Notes: generated from the letters alone by a model not told the origin. Numbered from the stretch's first letter, positions 8,474 through 17,400 are shown. The stretch is 50,514 bases of DNA from Bacteroidales bacterium (GCA_017445015.1 JAFSVL010000040.1:1-50514); one strand, 5' to 3'. Numbers and translations are program-made.

Positions 8474-11327
8474 TGGACTGGCGCTTGTGCTTTCCCTTTT
8501 GGGAGGTGCGGCCTGCCAGCGGGAGCCAGGCGTGGCGGCAGGGGATGCCGCCGCCGGTATCCGGATATGCGCACGGGCGGAGGACTTGAGCCGGAGTCTT
8601 TCCGGAGCCGATGAGTCCGTCGTCAGGAACCTCAATGTGTATGCCTACCGGGATGGCGCCCTGGCAGGAAAGGCCTATGGAGACGGGGGAGAACTTACCC
8701 TCAGCGTCCTCCAGGGATATACCTATCGTATTTATGCGCTGGCCAATGTGGGTGAGCAGGAGCCTCCGTCCCTGGAGTCCGGGCTGGAGGCATGGCGGGT
8801 GGCGCTCCCCGCCGCGGCTTACGCCGCCGCGGGGCTGCCGATGGCGTGCCGCCACGGCACGGCGTTTCACGCCGCGCGCCCCTCCGCCACGCTCCAGATT
8901 ACCCTGGAACGCCTTGTCGGAAAAGTCTGTCTCACCCTCGAAAAAAATCTTTCCCGGACGGATTTCCGGGTGGAGGGCGTGAAGATTCTCCAGGCGGCGT
9001 CCGACGTGACTCCTTTTGCCCACGGCAGCCGTGCGCTTGGCGTGGAAGACGGCGACGCCGCTTCCGAAGCAGATGTCGCTTCCCTCAACCGGGGCGGGGA
9101 AGTCTGTTTCTATGTCCCTGAAAACGACGGCGGCGTCCTGCTCCCCGGAAACCTCGACCAATGGGGAAAAGTGCCTTCCAGTATCGGCGGAATGGCGGAA
9201 CTGTGCACTTATATGCAGGTCTGGGGAAGTTGGAGCACCCCCGGTGCATCGGCGGACGTGGCATACAGGATGTACCTGGGAAAGGATAATTGTTCGGATT
9301 TCAGCATAGACGGCAACTCCGAATCCCTGTTGACGCTTTCCCTGACGGATGAAGGCGTGTTCACCGCCTCCTGGAAGGTGGAGATGCGGAATTTCCGGGA
9401 TGACCGCCGGCTCCGCTTTTCTTCCGCTTCGCTTTCCCTCTCACAGGGCGGCGGGGCGGCGCAACTCTTTGTCATCGCGGACCCGCCGGACCTGGAATAT
9501 GAACTCTATGCGGACCAGGGGCCCCTCCAGGAGGCTCAGTTAAGTTATTCGCAGGAAGGGACGCGCCTGCATCTCCATACGGCCTACATCGGTGCGCAGG
9601 AGAAACGCGCCCGCCTTTTCCTGCGTTCCTGGGACGGCCTGCTCCGGGACACGTTGACCGTGACGGTGCCTTACATCGGCGGCCAGTTTGAAGATTTTAC
9701 CTATACGATGCCCCGTTATGTCGCGCAGTGGGGGAGTTTCCGTTTCCCCGATGCCAGCGCATCGGCGCCCGTACGCTTTGCCGCTTCCGGTCATCAGGAA
9801 TTCATCTTCCCCGGTGCCGGACGCTGGTCATTTTATGACCATGCAGTGGGGCTGCGCTTTGTTTATGACGGGGACACGACGGTCTGGGTGCAGGCGAACG
9901 ATTTCCCTGCGGGAGACGGTTCTCCGTGCACGCTTGTGCTGGGGTGCGGCAGTCTTTCCCGCACGCTGAGCCTTTATCCCGGCATCGTCCCCCGCTATGG
10001 ATTCCGGCAGGAACTGACGTTGTCGGAATGCGGCAACCTGAACCGTGATGACCGGGGCTGGTATGACCGGGAGGCTGACCTGCATCTCCTGGATGAAGAG
10101 GGGAATGTGCTGGATTTTTCCCTCTTCGCCACCCCGGATGCCCTGCTGCGCTTGTGGGGAAGTCCGCTTACGGACGATGCACGGTATGCAGGATTGGCCG
10201 AGGTTTACAGTGAGTCGATGTGGGGGGAATTCTCGGAAGAAGGCTATGCGCAGTGTTCGGTGACGTTCCTTTCCGGGGAGTTGGACGATCTGCTTCCTGA
10301 AAACAGCCTCGCCCGCTTCCGCCTCTGGGGGCTTATGGCCGACGGGGATGCCCCTGCGGACCTGTTCTTCAATATCGTCAATGACGGACTGCGTCGCTGT
10401 TATGAACAGCCTGTCCCGCTGCGGGTCGTTCCCGCCTTCCCCGCCCAGCGTTATCTGGGCGAATATGAAAACCGTCAGATTGCCCCCGGTGATATGCGTT
10501 CCTATAGCGTTGCGCTGGATTTTACGCGGGGGAACCATGATGCCCCGGCGGCCCGGGACGTCAGCTGGACGCTGGGCAGCGCTGTCTTCGACCCTGACGA
10601 CAAGCCCTCGTCAGTCATGCTGGACCCCTTGTCGAAGCGCTGTCGCAATGTAGGTTTCGACGGGAAATGCTTGAATTTCAGTTATAACCGCGCCAGCGGC
10701 GATCCGCTTTGCGCCGGGGGATACGGGATTGAAGGGGAGACCCGGAATCCGCACAGCGGCAGGACCATCCGGGGCTGGTACACCTTTGATGTCGTGCTCT
10801 TGATGTCCGTAGGCGCCGCCGCGGACAATGTGGGCGGGACGGTAATGGGTTATTCCTTCGTACCGTTCTGTGAATATTCGGCCGCGAGTGATTCGGATCT
10901 GTGGAACGATTCCCTGCCGCCTGTCCCCATCGTGGCACCGCAGGAGGACGGCTCGATTGTATATACCACCATACATGTTCCGGAGCGGGCTTCCGAACAT
11001 GCGTGCAGGCTCAGCCTGAACGGGAACTATGATATTGCCGGCCACAGTGTAAGCTATAATTGCAATTACTTTTACTACTTCACCAACTGGCAGTATCTGG
11101 GAGATTTCCATTTCTATGCAGACGGCCGCAGGACGACGGTGCTGGACCTCAGCCGTGCAGGATTTGCCGCCACGCAGCAGTTCAATTCCCCCTACTATGT
11201 GCGCGGCTCCATGGGTTACTACCGTCTCTGCCGGCAGCGGGACCTTGCCAATCTTCCGGACGGGGGTACCAACGGACTTTCCAATTATCTGGTCGAAGCG
11301 GCCTGGGGAACATTTGAGGACCTTTGA
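8457..11327 (+). CDS. large DUF4906-type fimbrial tip/adhesin lipoprotein
   Basis: 956 residues, lipobox GGAAC (Cys20). The N-terminal 300 residues resemble a fimbrillin-like module of the DUF4906 type (NLNVYAYRDG, then YTYRIYALANVG). The rest is long, beta-rich and cysteine-poor, as in an extracellular adhesin. It has an LSR-S site at residue 46, matching the site in the pilin, so it may be processed and polymerised like it. It is last in the fimbrial operon, the usual place for tip subunits. Its end overlaps the convergent arginase-like gene by 43 nt. The ligand is unknown. Confidence 0.75.
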   Translation: MKRIFNGLALVLSLLGGAACQREPGVAAGDAAAGIRICARAEDLSRSLSGADESVVRNLNVYAYRDGALAGKAYGDGGELTLSVLQGYTYRIYALANVGEQEPPSLESGLEAWRVALPAAAYAAAGLPMACRHGTAFHAARPSATLQITLERLVGKVCLTLEKNLSRTDFRVEGVKILQAASDVTPFAHGSRALGVEDGDAASEADVASLNRGGEVCFYVPENDGGVLLPGNLDQWGKVPSSIGGMAELCTYMQVWGSWSTPGASADVAYRMYLGKDNCSDFSIDGNSESLLTLSLTDEGVFTASWKVEMRNFRDDRRLRFSSASLSLSQGGGAAQLFVIADPPDLEYELYADQGPLQEAQLSYSQEGTRLHLHTAYIGAQEKRARLFLRSWDGLLRDTLTVTVPYIGGQFEDFTYTMPRYVAQWGSFRFPDASASAPVRFAASGHQEFIFPGAGRWSFYDHAVGLRFVYDGDTTVWVQANDFPAGDGSPCTLVLGCGSLSRTLSLYPGIVPRYGFRQELTLSECGNLNRDDRGWYDREADLHLLDEEGNVLDFSLFATPDALLRLWGSPLTDDARYAGLAEVYSESMWGEFSEEGYAQCSVTFLSGELDDLLPENSLARFRLWGLMADGDAPADLFFNIVNDGLRRCYEQPVPLRVVPAFPAQRYLGEYENRQIAPGDMRSYSVALDFTRGNHDAPAARDVSWTLGSAVFDPDDKPSSVMLDPLSKRCRNVGFDGKCLNFSYNRASGDPLCAGGYGIEGETRNPHSGRTIRGWYTFDVVLLMSVGAAADNVGGTVMGYSFVPFCEYSAASDSDLWNDSLPPVPIVAPQEDGSIVYTTIHVPERASEHACRLSLNGNYDIAGHSVSYNCNYFYYFTNWQYLGDFHFYADGRRTTVLDLSRAGFAATQQFNSPYYVRGSMGYYRLCRQRDLANLPDGGTNGLSNYLVEAAWGTFEDL

Positions 11328-11914
11328 AGTTCCTGAAGGATAAAGTCTTCAAGCCGGTTCAGCACGGCGGCATTCTGTGCCATATCACATGACAACGATG
11401 TCCCGGAGGCTCCGCAGATGTCGATGCCGGTTAGGCGCCTTCCTCTGCAGAGCGTCCGGAGTGCGTCCAGAAGTTGTGTGAAACTCATCTCTCCCTGGTC
11501 CCAGCCCGTCCGGAACACGGCAGGGGAGAGGACGTCGAGGTCGATGGAGAGGAACAGGGGAATCCCGTCCGGGAGTGCCGCCAGGGCTGCGGGAACGTCG
11601 GAAGCATGCCGGACCCAGGCGTCGGCACGCATCAGGGGCAGATCCCTGCGGGCCGCCGCTACCCAGTTTCCGCAACTGAGCAGTGTATCCCCGAAAGCGC
11701 CCGGCTGGTCGTCGGGATGATTGTCCAGCAAAACGAGGGCGAACGGCTCGCGCAACAATTTCATCCTCAGATAACTGACATAGTGGTAATCCCCGCTGCC
11801 CAGGTAGCGCGGACACGTCGGGCTGTTTGCGGCGATACGCCGGGTAATCAGCGCCGCAGCCGCTTCGCTGCAGTAACCGAGGCTGCCTTCGATATCGCCA
11901 AAAAAATATGAAAT
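11285..11914 (-). CDS. arginase/agmatinase-family protein, atypical start
   Basis: The ureohydrolase-fold metal motifs are present in order: the SGDYH histidine, DNHPDD (DxHxD) and SIDLDVLSP (DxD). They are followed by GWDQGEMSF, typical of the small Bacteroidota arginase-like family. The first ATG in frame (11764) would remove the first metal ligand. The open frame continues upstream with clear coding character to a TAA at 11936-11938, without any ATG, GTG or TTG. ATT at 11914 is the most plausible start, giving 209 residues. A run of seven T residues (minus strand) near the start is an alternative explanation, through a frameshift. The substrate is unknown; arginine, agmatine or formiminoglutamate are the family options. 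Confidence 0.7.
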   Translation of the reverse strand: MSYFFGDIEGSLGYCSEAAAALITRRIAANSPTCPRYLGSGDYHYVSYLRMKLLREPFALVLLDNHPDDQPGAFGDTLLSCGNWVAAARRDLPLMRADAWVRHASDVPAALAALPDGIPLFLSIDLDVLSPAVFRTGWDQGEMSFTQLLDALRTLCRGRRLTGIDICGASGTSLSCDMAQNAAVLNRLEDFILQELQRSSNVPQAASTR

Positions 11915-11935
11915 TGTGCTTTTTATGCGGCTAAG

Positions 11936-11967
11936 TTAGCATTTTTACAAAAAAATTCCTACTTTTG
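11936..11967 (+). promoter_or_regulatory. promoter for the 11995 operon
   Basis: A perfect TAnnTTTG element (TACTTTTG) lies at 11960-11967, with TTAG at 11936-11939 as a weak -33 and a 20-bp spacer. This places the transcription start just before the ATG at 11995 and argues against a longer reading frame that would begin inside the element. Confidence 0.6.
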
Positions 11968-11994
11968 TGGGTCATTCAGCACATCAACGGACCT

Positions 11995-12468
11995 ATGGCA
12001 GCGGAGCAGCAGTATACTCTCGATCCGGAGAAAGTCTATTTCTCCATGGATGAACTGACGCTCGAAACTGAAGACGGTCCCGTTACCCTGAAAATGGGGG
12101 CGTGGCTGAATTTCGACCCGGTCCGCATCCATAAGATGATCGTTAAGGAAAAAGTCCTCAAGGTGGATACGATGGAGGTCCTCAATCCGCTTCTGAGCAA
12201 ACTCCGGCGGGCGGATCCTGATTATTTCAAACGGATTATGGGGCTGAAACTGATTATCGACTATCCCGGATATTCCAGCGGCATCCTGGCCAAGATTCCC
12301 TTTGAGAACGAGCCGGTCAGTTTTTATAAATGGTGGCGCAAGGGCAAGCATGAGGACAAGGTCCATCTTTCGCTCGGCAATCAGATTATCCTCTTCCAGA
12401 AAGTCTCCATGATGGATCCGAAGATGCTGCTCAAAAAGGATTATGAACTGCTCGGCGTAAGAAAATGA
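11995..12468 (+). CDS. conserved-looking protein of unknown function
   Basis: 157 residues, soluble, without signal peptide, membrane segment or any motif I recognise. It is rich in charged residues and has a basic patch (KWWRKGKHEDK). The ATG at 11995 was chosen because a longer frame would start within the promoter element. Its stop overlaps the start of the lipoate ligase gene (ATGA), so the two are translationally coupled. That coupling, and the glycine cleavage genes beyond, make a link to lipoylation or one-carbon metabolism possible, but nothing in the sequence shows it. Confidence 0.75.
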   Translation: MAAEQQYTLDPEKVYFSMDELTLETEDGPVTLKMGAWLNFDPVRIHKMIVKEKVLKVDTMEVLNPLLSKLRRADPDYFKRIMGLKLIIDYPGYSSGILAKIPFENEPVSFYKWWRKGKHEDKVHLSLGNQIILFQKVSMMDPKMLLKKDYELLGVRK

Positions 12469-13175
12469 CCCTTACGCTCCTTCCGGACGACCGGCCCCGG
12501 CGCCTGTCCTTTTACCTCTCCCTCGAAGAATATGTCTCCTCCGCCTGCGGCGAGGGCTTTTTTTTATGGGAAACCGCTCCCTGTGTCATCCTGGGCCGCA
12601 ATCAGGATGCGGCTGCGGAACTGAACCTGGATTACTGCCGCAGCCACGGGATAGAGATTTTCCGCCGCAAAAGCGGAGGCGGCTGCGTGTATTCCGGTCC
12701 CGGCAACCTGATGATCTCCTGTGTCGTCCCTCCTGCGCCTGCCGGGGCATGTTTTTCAGCCTATCTGCTGAAACTTGCAGGCGTACTTTCTTCCTTGGGC
12801 GCCGAGGCGGTAACCACTTCGAATAACGATATCCTCTGCCGGGGCCGCAAGGTTTCCGGAAATGCCTGTTTTATGACCCCTCACGCCGGTATCATCCACG
12901 GTACGCTGCTTTATGATATGGATGTCGCGCCGATGCTCCGCGCACTTACGCCATCCCGGGAAAAACTCAGCAGGCACGCCGTCGCGTCGGTCAGACAGCG
13001 TGTGGCGAATCTCCGGGAACTCTATCCGGAGATGGAAAAATCCCGTCTGGAAAGTGCCCTGATACATGCTTTTTCCGATACATTCCGTGTCCTGGGTCCC
13101 GCTGAACTCCGGGAGGTGGAAAGAATTGAAAAATCCTATCTGGAACCGGATTTTATTCTTGGTAAAATCGGCTGA
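12465..13175 (+). CDS. lplA: lipoate-protein ligase A family protein
   Basis: Attaches lipoate, through lipoyl-AMP, to the lysine of lipoyl domains. The 236-residue protein shows the BPL/LplA catalytic core: RRKSGGGCVYSGPGNL (substrate loop), then GRKVSGNACF containing the expected catalytic lysine. It lacks the separate C-terminal accessory domain of E. coli LplA, like many short ligases. Its position just before gcvT-gcvH strongly suggests that GcvH (gene at 14298) is its substrate. An octanoyl-transferase role is less likely but cannot be excluded from sequence alone. Confidence 0.85.
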   Translation: MTLTLLPDDRPRRLSFYLSLEEYVSSACGEGFFLWETAPCVILGRNQDAAAELNLDYCRSHGIEIFRRKSGGGCVYSGPGNLMISCVVPPAPAGACFSAYLLKLAGVLSSLGAEAVTTSNNDILCRGRKVSGNACFMTPHAGIIHGTLLYDMDVAPMLRALTPSREKLSRHAVASVRQRVANLRELYPEMEKSRLESALIHAFSDTFRVLGPAELREVERIEKSYLEPDFILGKIG

Positions 13176-13189
13176 AAAGAGTAACTTTG
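13159..13189 (+). promoter_or_regulatory. promoter for the gcv operon
   Basis: TTG (13159-13161), a 20-bp spacer and a perfect TAnnTTTG element (TAACTTTG, 13182-13189) end only 8 bp before the gcvT ATG, so transcription from it would give an almost leaderless mRNA. No room exists for a glycine riboswitch. It partly overlaps the lplA 3' end. Confidence 0.55.
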
Positions 13190-13197
13190 GGAACTTT

Positions 13198-14301
13198 ATG
13201 GAAACGCTCAAAGTTACACCCCTGCACGAGTCCCATCTGGCACTCGGGGCGAAAATGAGCCCCTTTGCGGGCTTTGACATGCCCATCAGTTACAGCGGAA
13301 TCGTGGACGAGCACATGGCGGTCCGCGGGAAAGCCGGAGTGTTCGATGTTTCACACATGGGAGAAATCGAAATCTGCGGCCCGGGTGCGGAGGCTTTCGT
13401 GAATCACATTTTTACGAATGACGTATGCGGCATGCAGCCCGGCGTCGTCCTTTACGGGATGATGCTCTATCCGGACGGCGGAGTGGTGGATGACCTGCTC
13501 GTGTACCGTCTCTTCACGCCGGAACCTTCTTTCTTCCTGGTGGTGAATGCCGCCAACATTGAAAAGGACTTTGACTGGATGCGGGCGAACGCCGGAGGCT
13601 TCGACATTACGCTGAGGAACCGCTCTGAACAGTGGGGACAGATTGCCCTCCAGGGCCCGGAGAGCGAAACGGTCCTTGCCGATGTGCTGGGAATCAGGGA
13701 AGGGGGACAACTCCGATTCTATACCTTTGTCCAGATCTCCTGGCGTGGGGATCCGCTGATCCTCAGCCGTACGGGGTATACCGGGGAGGACGGATTTGAA
13801 CTCTATTCGACACCTTCTTCCACGCAGCTGCTGTGGAAGACCCTCGTCGATGCAGGCGTGAAACCCTGCGGCCTGGGATGCCGCGATACGCTTCGTTTCG
13901 AGGCCGGAATGCCCCTTTACGGGCATGAACTCAGCGAGTCCATCTCCCCGGTGATGGCGGGCCTTTCCGTTTTCTGCAAGCTGGACAAGCCGGACTTCAT
14001 CGGCAGGCAGGCACTCGCGGTGCAGAAGGCAAACGGGACGGAGCGCCGGCTGGTGGGTATCGAACTGGAAGAGAATGCCGTGCCCCGCGCCGGCTATCCC
14101 GTGGAACTGGCGGACGGTACGCAGGTCGGTGTCGTAACCACCGGTTACCATTCCCTGACGCTGGACAAGAGCCTCTGCTTTGCGCTTGTTGACAGTGCCT
14201 GTTCCGCCATCGGAACGCCCCTCTGGGTACATATCCGCAGGCACAGTTTCCGCGGAAGCGTCGTAAAGAAGAATTTTTATAAAACCAACTATAAGAAATG
14301 A
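13198..14301 (+). CDS. gcvT: glycine cleavage system T protein (aminomethyltransferase)
   Basis: Transfers the methylene group from aminomethyl-lipoyl-GcvH to tetrahydrofolate, releasing ammonia. The 367-residue length is normal. The folate-binding N-terminus is recognisable (LGAKMSPFAGFDMPISY), as is the central GYTGEDGFELY motif. ATG 13198 begins the conserved METLKVTPLHESH start; an in-frame extension to 13066 lies inside lplA and is not supported. The stop overlaps the gcvH ATG (ATGA). Confidence 0.97.
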   Translation: METLKVTPLHESHLALGAKMSPFAGFDMPISYSGIVDEHMAVRGKAGVFDVSHMGEIEICGPGAEAFVNHIFTNDVCGMQPGVVLYGMMLYPDGGVVDDLLVYRLFTPEPSFFLVVNAANIEKDFDWMRANAGGFDITLRNRSEQWGQIALQGPESETVLADVLGIREGGQLRFYTFVQISWRGDPLILSRTGYTGEDGFELYSTPSSTQLLWKTLVDAGVKPCGLGCRDTLRFEAGMPLYGHELSESISPVMAGLSVFCKLDKPDFIGRQALAVQKANGTERRLVGIELEENAVPRAGYPVELADGTQVGVVTTGYHSLTLDKSLCFALVDSACSAIGTPLWVHIRRHSFRGSVVKKNFYKTNYKK

Positions 14302-14678
14302 GTACAGTCAAGGAAGGACTCCTGTACAGCGAGTCCCACGAATGGGTAAGGATGGACGGTGACGTGGCCATCATCGGCGTTTCTGATTTCGCGCAGTCCG
14401 AAATGGGTGACATTACGTATGTCGATATGCCCGATGAGGGCGATACGCTCGCGCAAGGGGAGGATTTCGGGGCGCTGGAAAGCGTCAAGGCTTCGAGCGA
14501 ACTCTATTCCCCTGTCTCCGGTACCGTTATTGCCTGCAATGCTGAACTGGAGGAGGCTCCCCAACGCATCAACCAGGATCCTTATTCCGCCTGGATCATC
14601 AAAGTCGAGGTTACGGACAAGGCGCAGCTTTCCGCACTGATGAGCGCGGCGGCGTATGCGGCGAAAATCGGTGCCTGA
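14298..14678 (+). CDS. gcvH: glycine cleavage system H protein
   Basis: The lipoyl-carrying shuttle of the glycine cleavage complex. It has 126 residues and a single biotinyl/lipoyl-type barrel; the lipoylated residue is Lys64 in ALESVKASSE. It carries the aminomethyl group from the P protein to the T protein and is reoxidised by dihydrolipoyl dehydrogenase, which is encoded three genes downstream. It overlaps gcvT by 4 nt and gcvPA by 1 nt. Confidence 0.97.
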   Translation: MSTVKEGLLYSESHEWVRMDGDVAIIGVSDFAQSEMGDITYVDMPDEGDTLAQGEDFGALESVKASSELYSPVSGTVIACNAELEEAPQRINQDPYSAWIIKVEVTDKAQLSALMSAAAYAAKIGA

Positions 14679-15991
14679 TGGCCCGGATACCCTTTTTCCC
14701 CCATACGCAGGAGGACGTGTCCCGGATGCTGGAGCGTATCGGGCTCTCCTCCCTGAAGGAACTGTACGCCGATGTGCCGCCTGAGTTTTTCCACGAGGGC
14801 GATTACGACCTTCCTTCCGCTTTGGGCGAAAGCGAGGTCAGGGCTGATGTGGAAGCGCTGGCGGCCCGGAACCGGAAACTGATCATCTTTGCGGGACAGG
14901 GGGCGTATGACCATTATACGCCTACGGTGATTCCCGCCCTGACTTCCCGTTCGGAGTTCCAGACGGCCTATACCCCTTACCAGTGCGAGATTTCCCAGGG
15001 AACCTTGCGCTATATCTTTGAGTTCCAGTCGATGATCTGCGCCCTGACGGGAATGGATGTCGCGAACGCTTCGGTCTATGACGGTCCGACGGCTGCGGTG
15101 GAGGCGGCGCGCATGTGCGTGGCCTCGGTGCGCAGGCGCAAGCGGATTATCGCATCCGGTGGCCTGCTTCCCTGCGTGCGCAAAGTCCTTGAAACCTATG
15201 CCCGCTATGGAGGTTATTCGCTCAGTATCAGTGAGAACCCTCTTTCGGAACTGGATGATTCCGTCGCCGGGGTAATCCTGCCTTCCATCGACAGGACCGG
15301 CTGTATCTGCGACCTTTCCGGCGCTGCCGAGGCCGTGCATGCCGCCGGAGCGCTCCTGGCGGTGTACTGCGACCCTTCGGCACTGGCGGTGCTCACCTCT
15401 CCCGCCGAGTGGGGCGCAGATATTGCCGTAGGGGATGCGCAGCCGCTCGGGATGCCGCTTTCCTACGGCGGCCCGTATGCGGGTTTCATGGCCTGCCGGG
15501 AAGCGCTGATGCGCAAACTGCCCGGCCGTATCGTCGGACAGGCGTATGACAGGGAAGGCCGCCGCTGCTTCGTCCTCACGCTGCAGGCGCGCGAGCAGCA
15601 TATCCGCAGGGAAAAGGCTACCTCAAATATTTGTTCCAACGAGTCCCTGATGGCGCTTTGGGCGACGATTTACCTTTCGCTGATGGGGCCGGAAGGAATG
15701 CGGGAACTCAATGAGGCCTGCTACCGTTCGGCGCATGACCTGCGCGGACGCCTGCTCTCCACCGGAATTTTTGAAGCGTCCCCGGAAGGGGAGTTCCTCA
15801 AGGAATTTACCCTCGTCCCCCGCAGGGATGCGGCGCACCTCCACAAGTTCCTGCTCGACAAGGGATTTTTTGCCGCCTTGCCGGACGAGGAGGGACGCGT
15901 TTCCTTCTGCGTCACCGAGCGCCGGACGAAGGCCGAAATGGATGCGCTGGTTGCCGCAGTTGAACTTTTTGCAAAGGAGGAAGGGCGATGA
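14678..15991 (+). CDS. gcvPA: glycine dehydrogenase subunit 1 (P protein alpha)
   Basis: The N-terminal half of the PLP-dependent glycine decarboxylase, encoded separately (437 residues). Recognisable features are the IPFFPHTQEDV start, FAGQGAYDHYTPTVIP, and SYGGPYAGFMAC. The PLP lysine lies in the partner subunit. Split P proteins are the rule in Firmicutes, Thermotogae and archaea, whereas many Bacteroidales carry one fused GcvP of about 950 residues. It overlaps gcvPB by 4 nt. Confidence 0.96.
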   Translation: MARIPFFPHTQEDVSRMLERIGLSSLKELYADVPPEFFHEGDYDLPSALGESEVRADVEALAARNRKLIIFAGQGAYDHYTPTVIPALTSRSEFQTAYTPYQCEISQGTLRYIFEFQSMICALTGMDVANASVYDGPTAAVEAARMCVASVRRRKRIIASGGLLPCVRKVLETYARYGGYSLSISENPLSELDDSVAGVILPSIDRTGCICDLSGAAEAVHAAGALLAVYCDPSALAVLTSPAEWGADIAVGDAQPLGMPLSYGGPYAGFMACREALMRKLPGRIVGQAYDREGRRCFVLTLQAREQHIRREKATSNICSNESLMALWATIYLSLMGPEGMRELNEACYRSAHDLRGRLLSTGIFEASPEGEFLKEFTLVPRRDAAHLHKFLLDKGFFAALPDEEGRVSFCVTERRTKAEMDALVAAVELFAKEEGR

Positions 15992-17400
15992 GTTATTACG
16001 ACAGACTGATTTTCGAACTTTCGAAAAGCGGCCGCAGGGGAGCATATGTGCCGTGCGGTACCGGAAAGGCTCCCGTCCCTTTCGGAAACGGAAGCGGAAT
16101 CTGGCGAAAGCAGGCGCCCGCCCTGCCCGAAGTGAGCGAGCCCGATGTGGTGCGCCACTATACACGGTTGAGCCAACTGAACTTCGGCGTTGACAGCGGC
16201 TTCTATCCGCTGGGCAGCTGCACGATGAAATACAATCCCAAGATTTGTGATGCGCTCCCGTCCCTCTTTGCCGATTTGCACCCCCTGCAGGATGAAGAGA
16301 CCGTTGCCGGTGCGCGGGAACTGCTTTCCCGCACCGGGCGTTTCCTGAGTGCCGTCACGGGGATGAAGCATTTTACCTTCAGCCCCTGCGCAGGCGCCCA
16401 CGGCGAACTGACGGGACTGATGATCATGCGCCGTTTTCATGAAATGCGCGGCGATACCGCCCGTACCCGCATCCTCGTCCCTGACAGCGCCCATGGTACG
16501 AATCCCGCATCCGCGGCCCTCTGCGGCCTGGAGCCGGTAACGGTTCCCTCCGGCCCGGACGGCCTGGTGGATCCCGAAGCCGTCAAGCCTCTGCTGGGTC
16601 CCGATATCGCCGGTATCATGCTGACCAATCCCAATACTCTCGGGCTTTTTGAAAAACGCATCGGGGAGATTGCGTCGCTGGTGCATGGCTGCGGCGGCCT
16701 CCTTTATTATGACGGGGCGAACCTGAACCCGCTGGTGGGCGTACTGCGTCCCGGGGACATGGGCTTTGACATCCTGCATGTAAACCTTCATAAGACTTTT
16801 GCCACCCCGCATGGCGGCGGCGGTCCCGGCAGCGGTCCCGTGGGCGTTTGTGCCGCCTTGAAACCCGCCCTTGACGCCGTGGATGGCAAGGTTTCCGCCT
16901 TCCATGGAAATTTCGGGGTGGTGGTGCGCGCCTATGCCTATCTGCTGATGCTGGGCCGGGAGCATGTGAAGGAACTCGGCCCCTTCTCCACCCTTTCCGC
17001 CAATTATATCAAGGAGTCGCTGCGGGACAAGTACAAACTTCCCATCGACAGCGTCTGCAAGCATGAGTTTGTCTTTGACGGTCTGCTGGATGACGGCGGA
17101 CGCGAGGGCGTTCCCGGGGCGACGACGCTCGATGTGGCGAAACGCCTTCTCGATTACGGCTTCCACGCGCCCACCATCTATTTCCCGCTGCTCTTCCATC
17201 AGTCGATGATGATCGAACCGACGGAGACCGAGTCGCTGGAGACCCTCGATGAATTCATTGCGGTGATGCGCCGTATCGCGGAAGAGGCTGCGTCCGACCC
17301 GGCATTGCTCAAATCGGCGCCCCATCATACGCCTGTCAGCCGTCCGGACGAGACCGAAGCCGCGCGGCATCCCGTGCTCAAGTATTCCCCGGATAAGTGA
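15988..17400 (+). CDS. gcvPB: glycine dehydrogenase subunit 2 (P protein beta)
   Basis: The PLP-binding half of glycine decarboxylase (470 residues). The Schiff-base lysine is Lys269 in HVNLHKTFATPHGGGGPG. DSAHGTNPASA and YYDGANLNPLVG are further conserved blocks. Together with subunit 1 it decarboxylates glycine and loads the aminomethyl group onto GcvH. Its stop overlaps the GTG start of lpdA. Confidence 0.97.
   Translation: MSYYDRLIFELSKSGRRGAYVPCGTGKAPVPFGNGSGIWRKQAPALPEVSEPDVVRHYTRLSQLNFGVDSGFYPLGSCTMKYNPKICDALPSLFADLHPLQDEETVAGARELLSRTGRFLSAVTGMKHFTFSPCAGAHGELTGLMIMRRFHEMRGDTARTRILVPDSAHGTNPASAALCGLEPVTVPSGPDGLVDPEAVKPLLGPDIAGIMLTNPNTLGLFEKRIGEIASLVHGCGGLLYYDGANLNPLVGVLRPGDMGFDILHVNLHKTFATPHGGGGPGSGPVGVCAALKPALDAVDGKVSAFHGNFGVVVRAYAYLLMLGREHVKELGPFSTLSANYIKESLRDKYKLPIDSVCKHEFVFDGLLDDGGREGVPGATTLDVAKRLLDYGFHAPTIYFPLLFHQSMMIEPTETESLETLDEFIAVMRRIAEEAASDPALLKSAPHHTPVSRPDETEAARHPVLKYSPDK

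Noticed and set aside
11285-11764. Arginase-like protein starting at the first ATG (159 residues)
   Set aside because: It would lack the first metal-ligand histidine and the conserved N-terminal helix region, although the open frame clearly continues upstream.
13176-13197. Glycine riboswitch before gcvT
   Set aside because: Only 22 bp separate lplA from gcvT, far too short for the aptamer.
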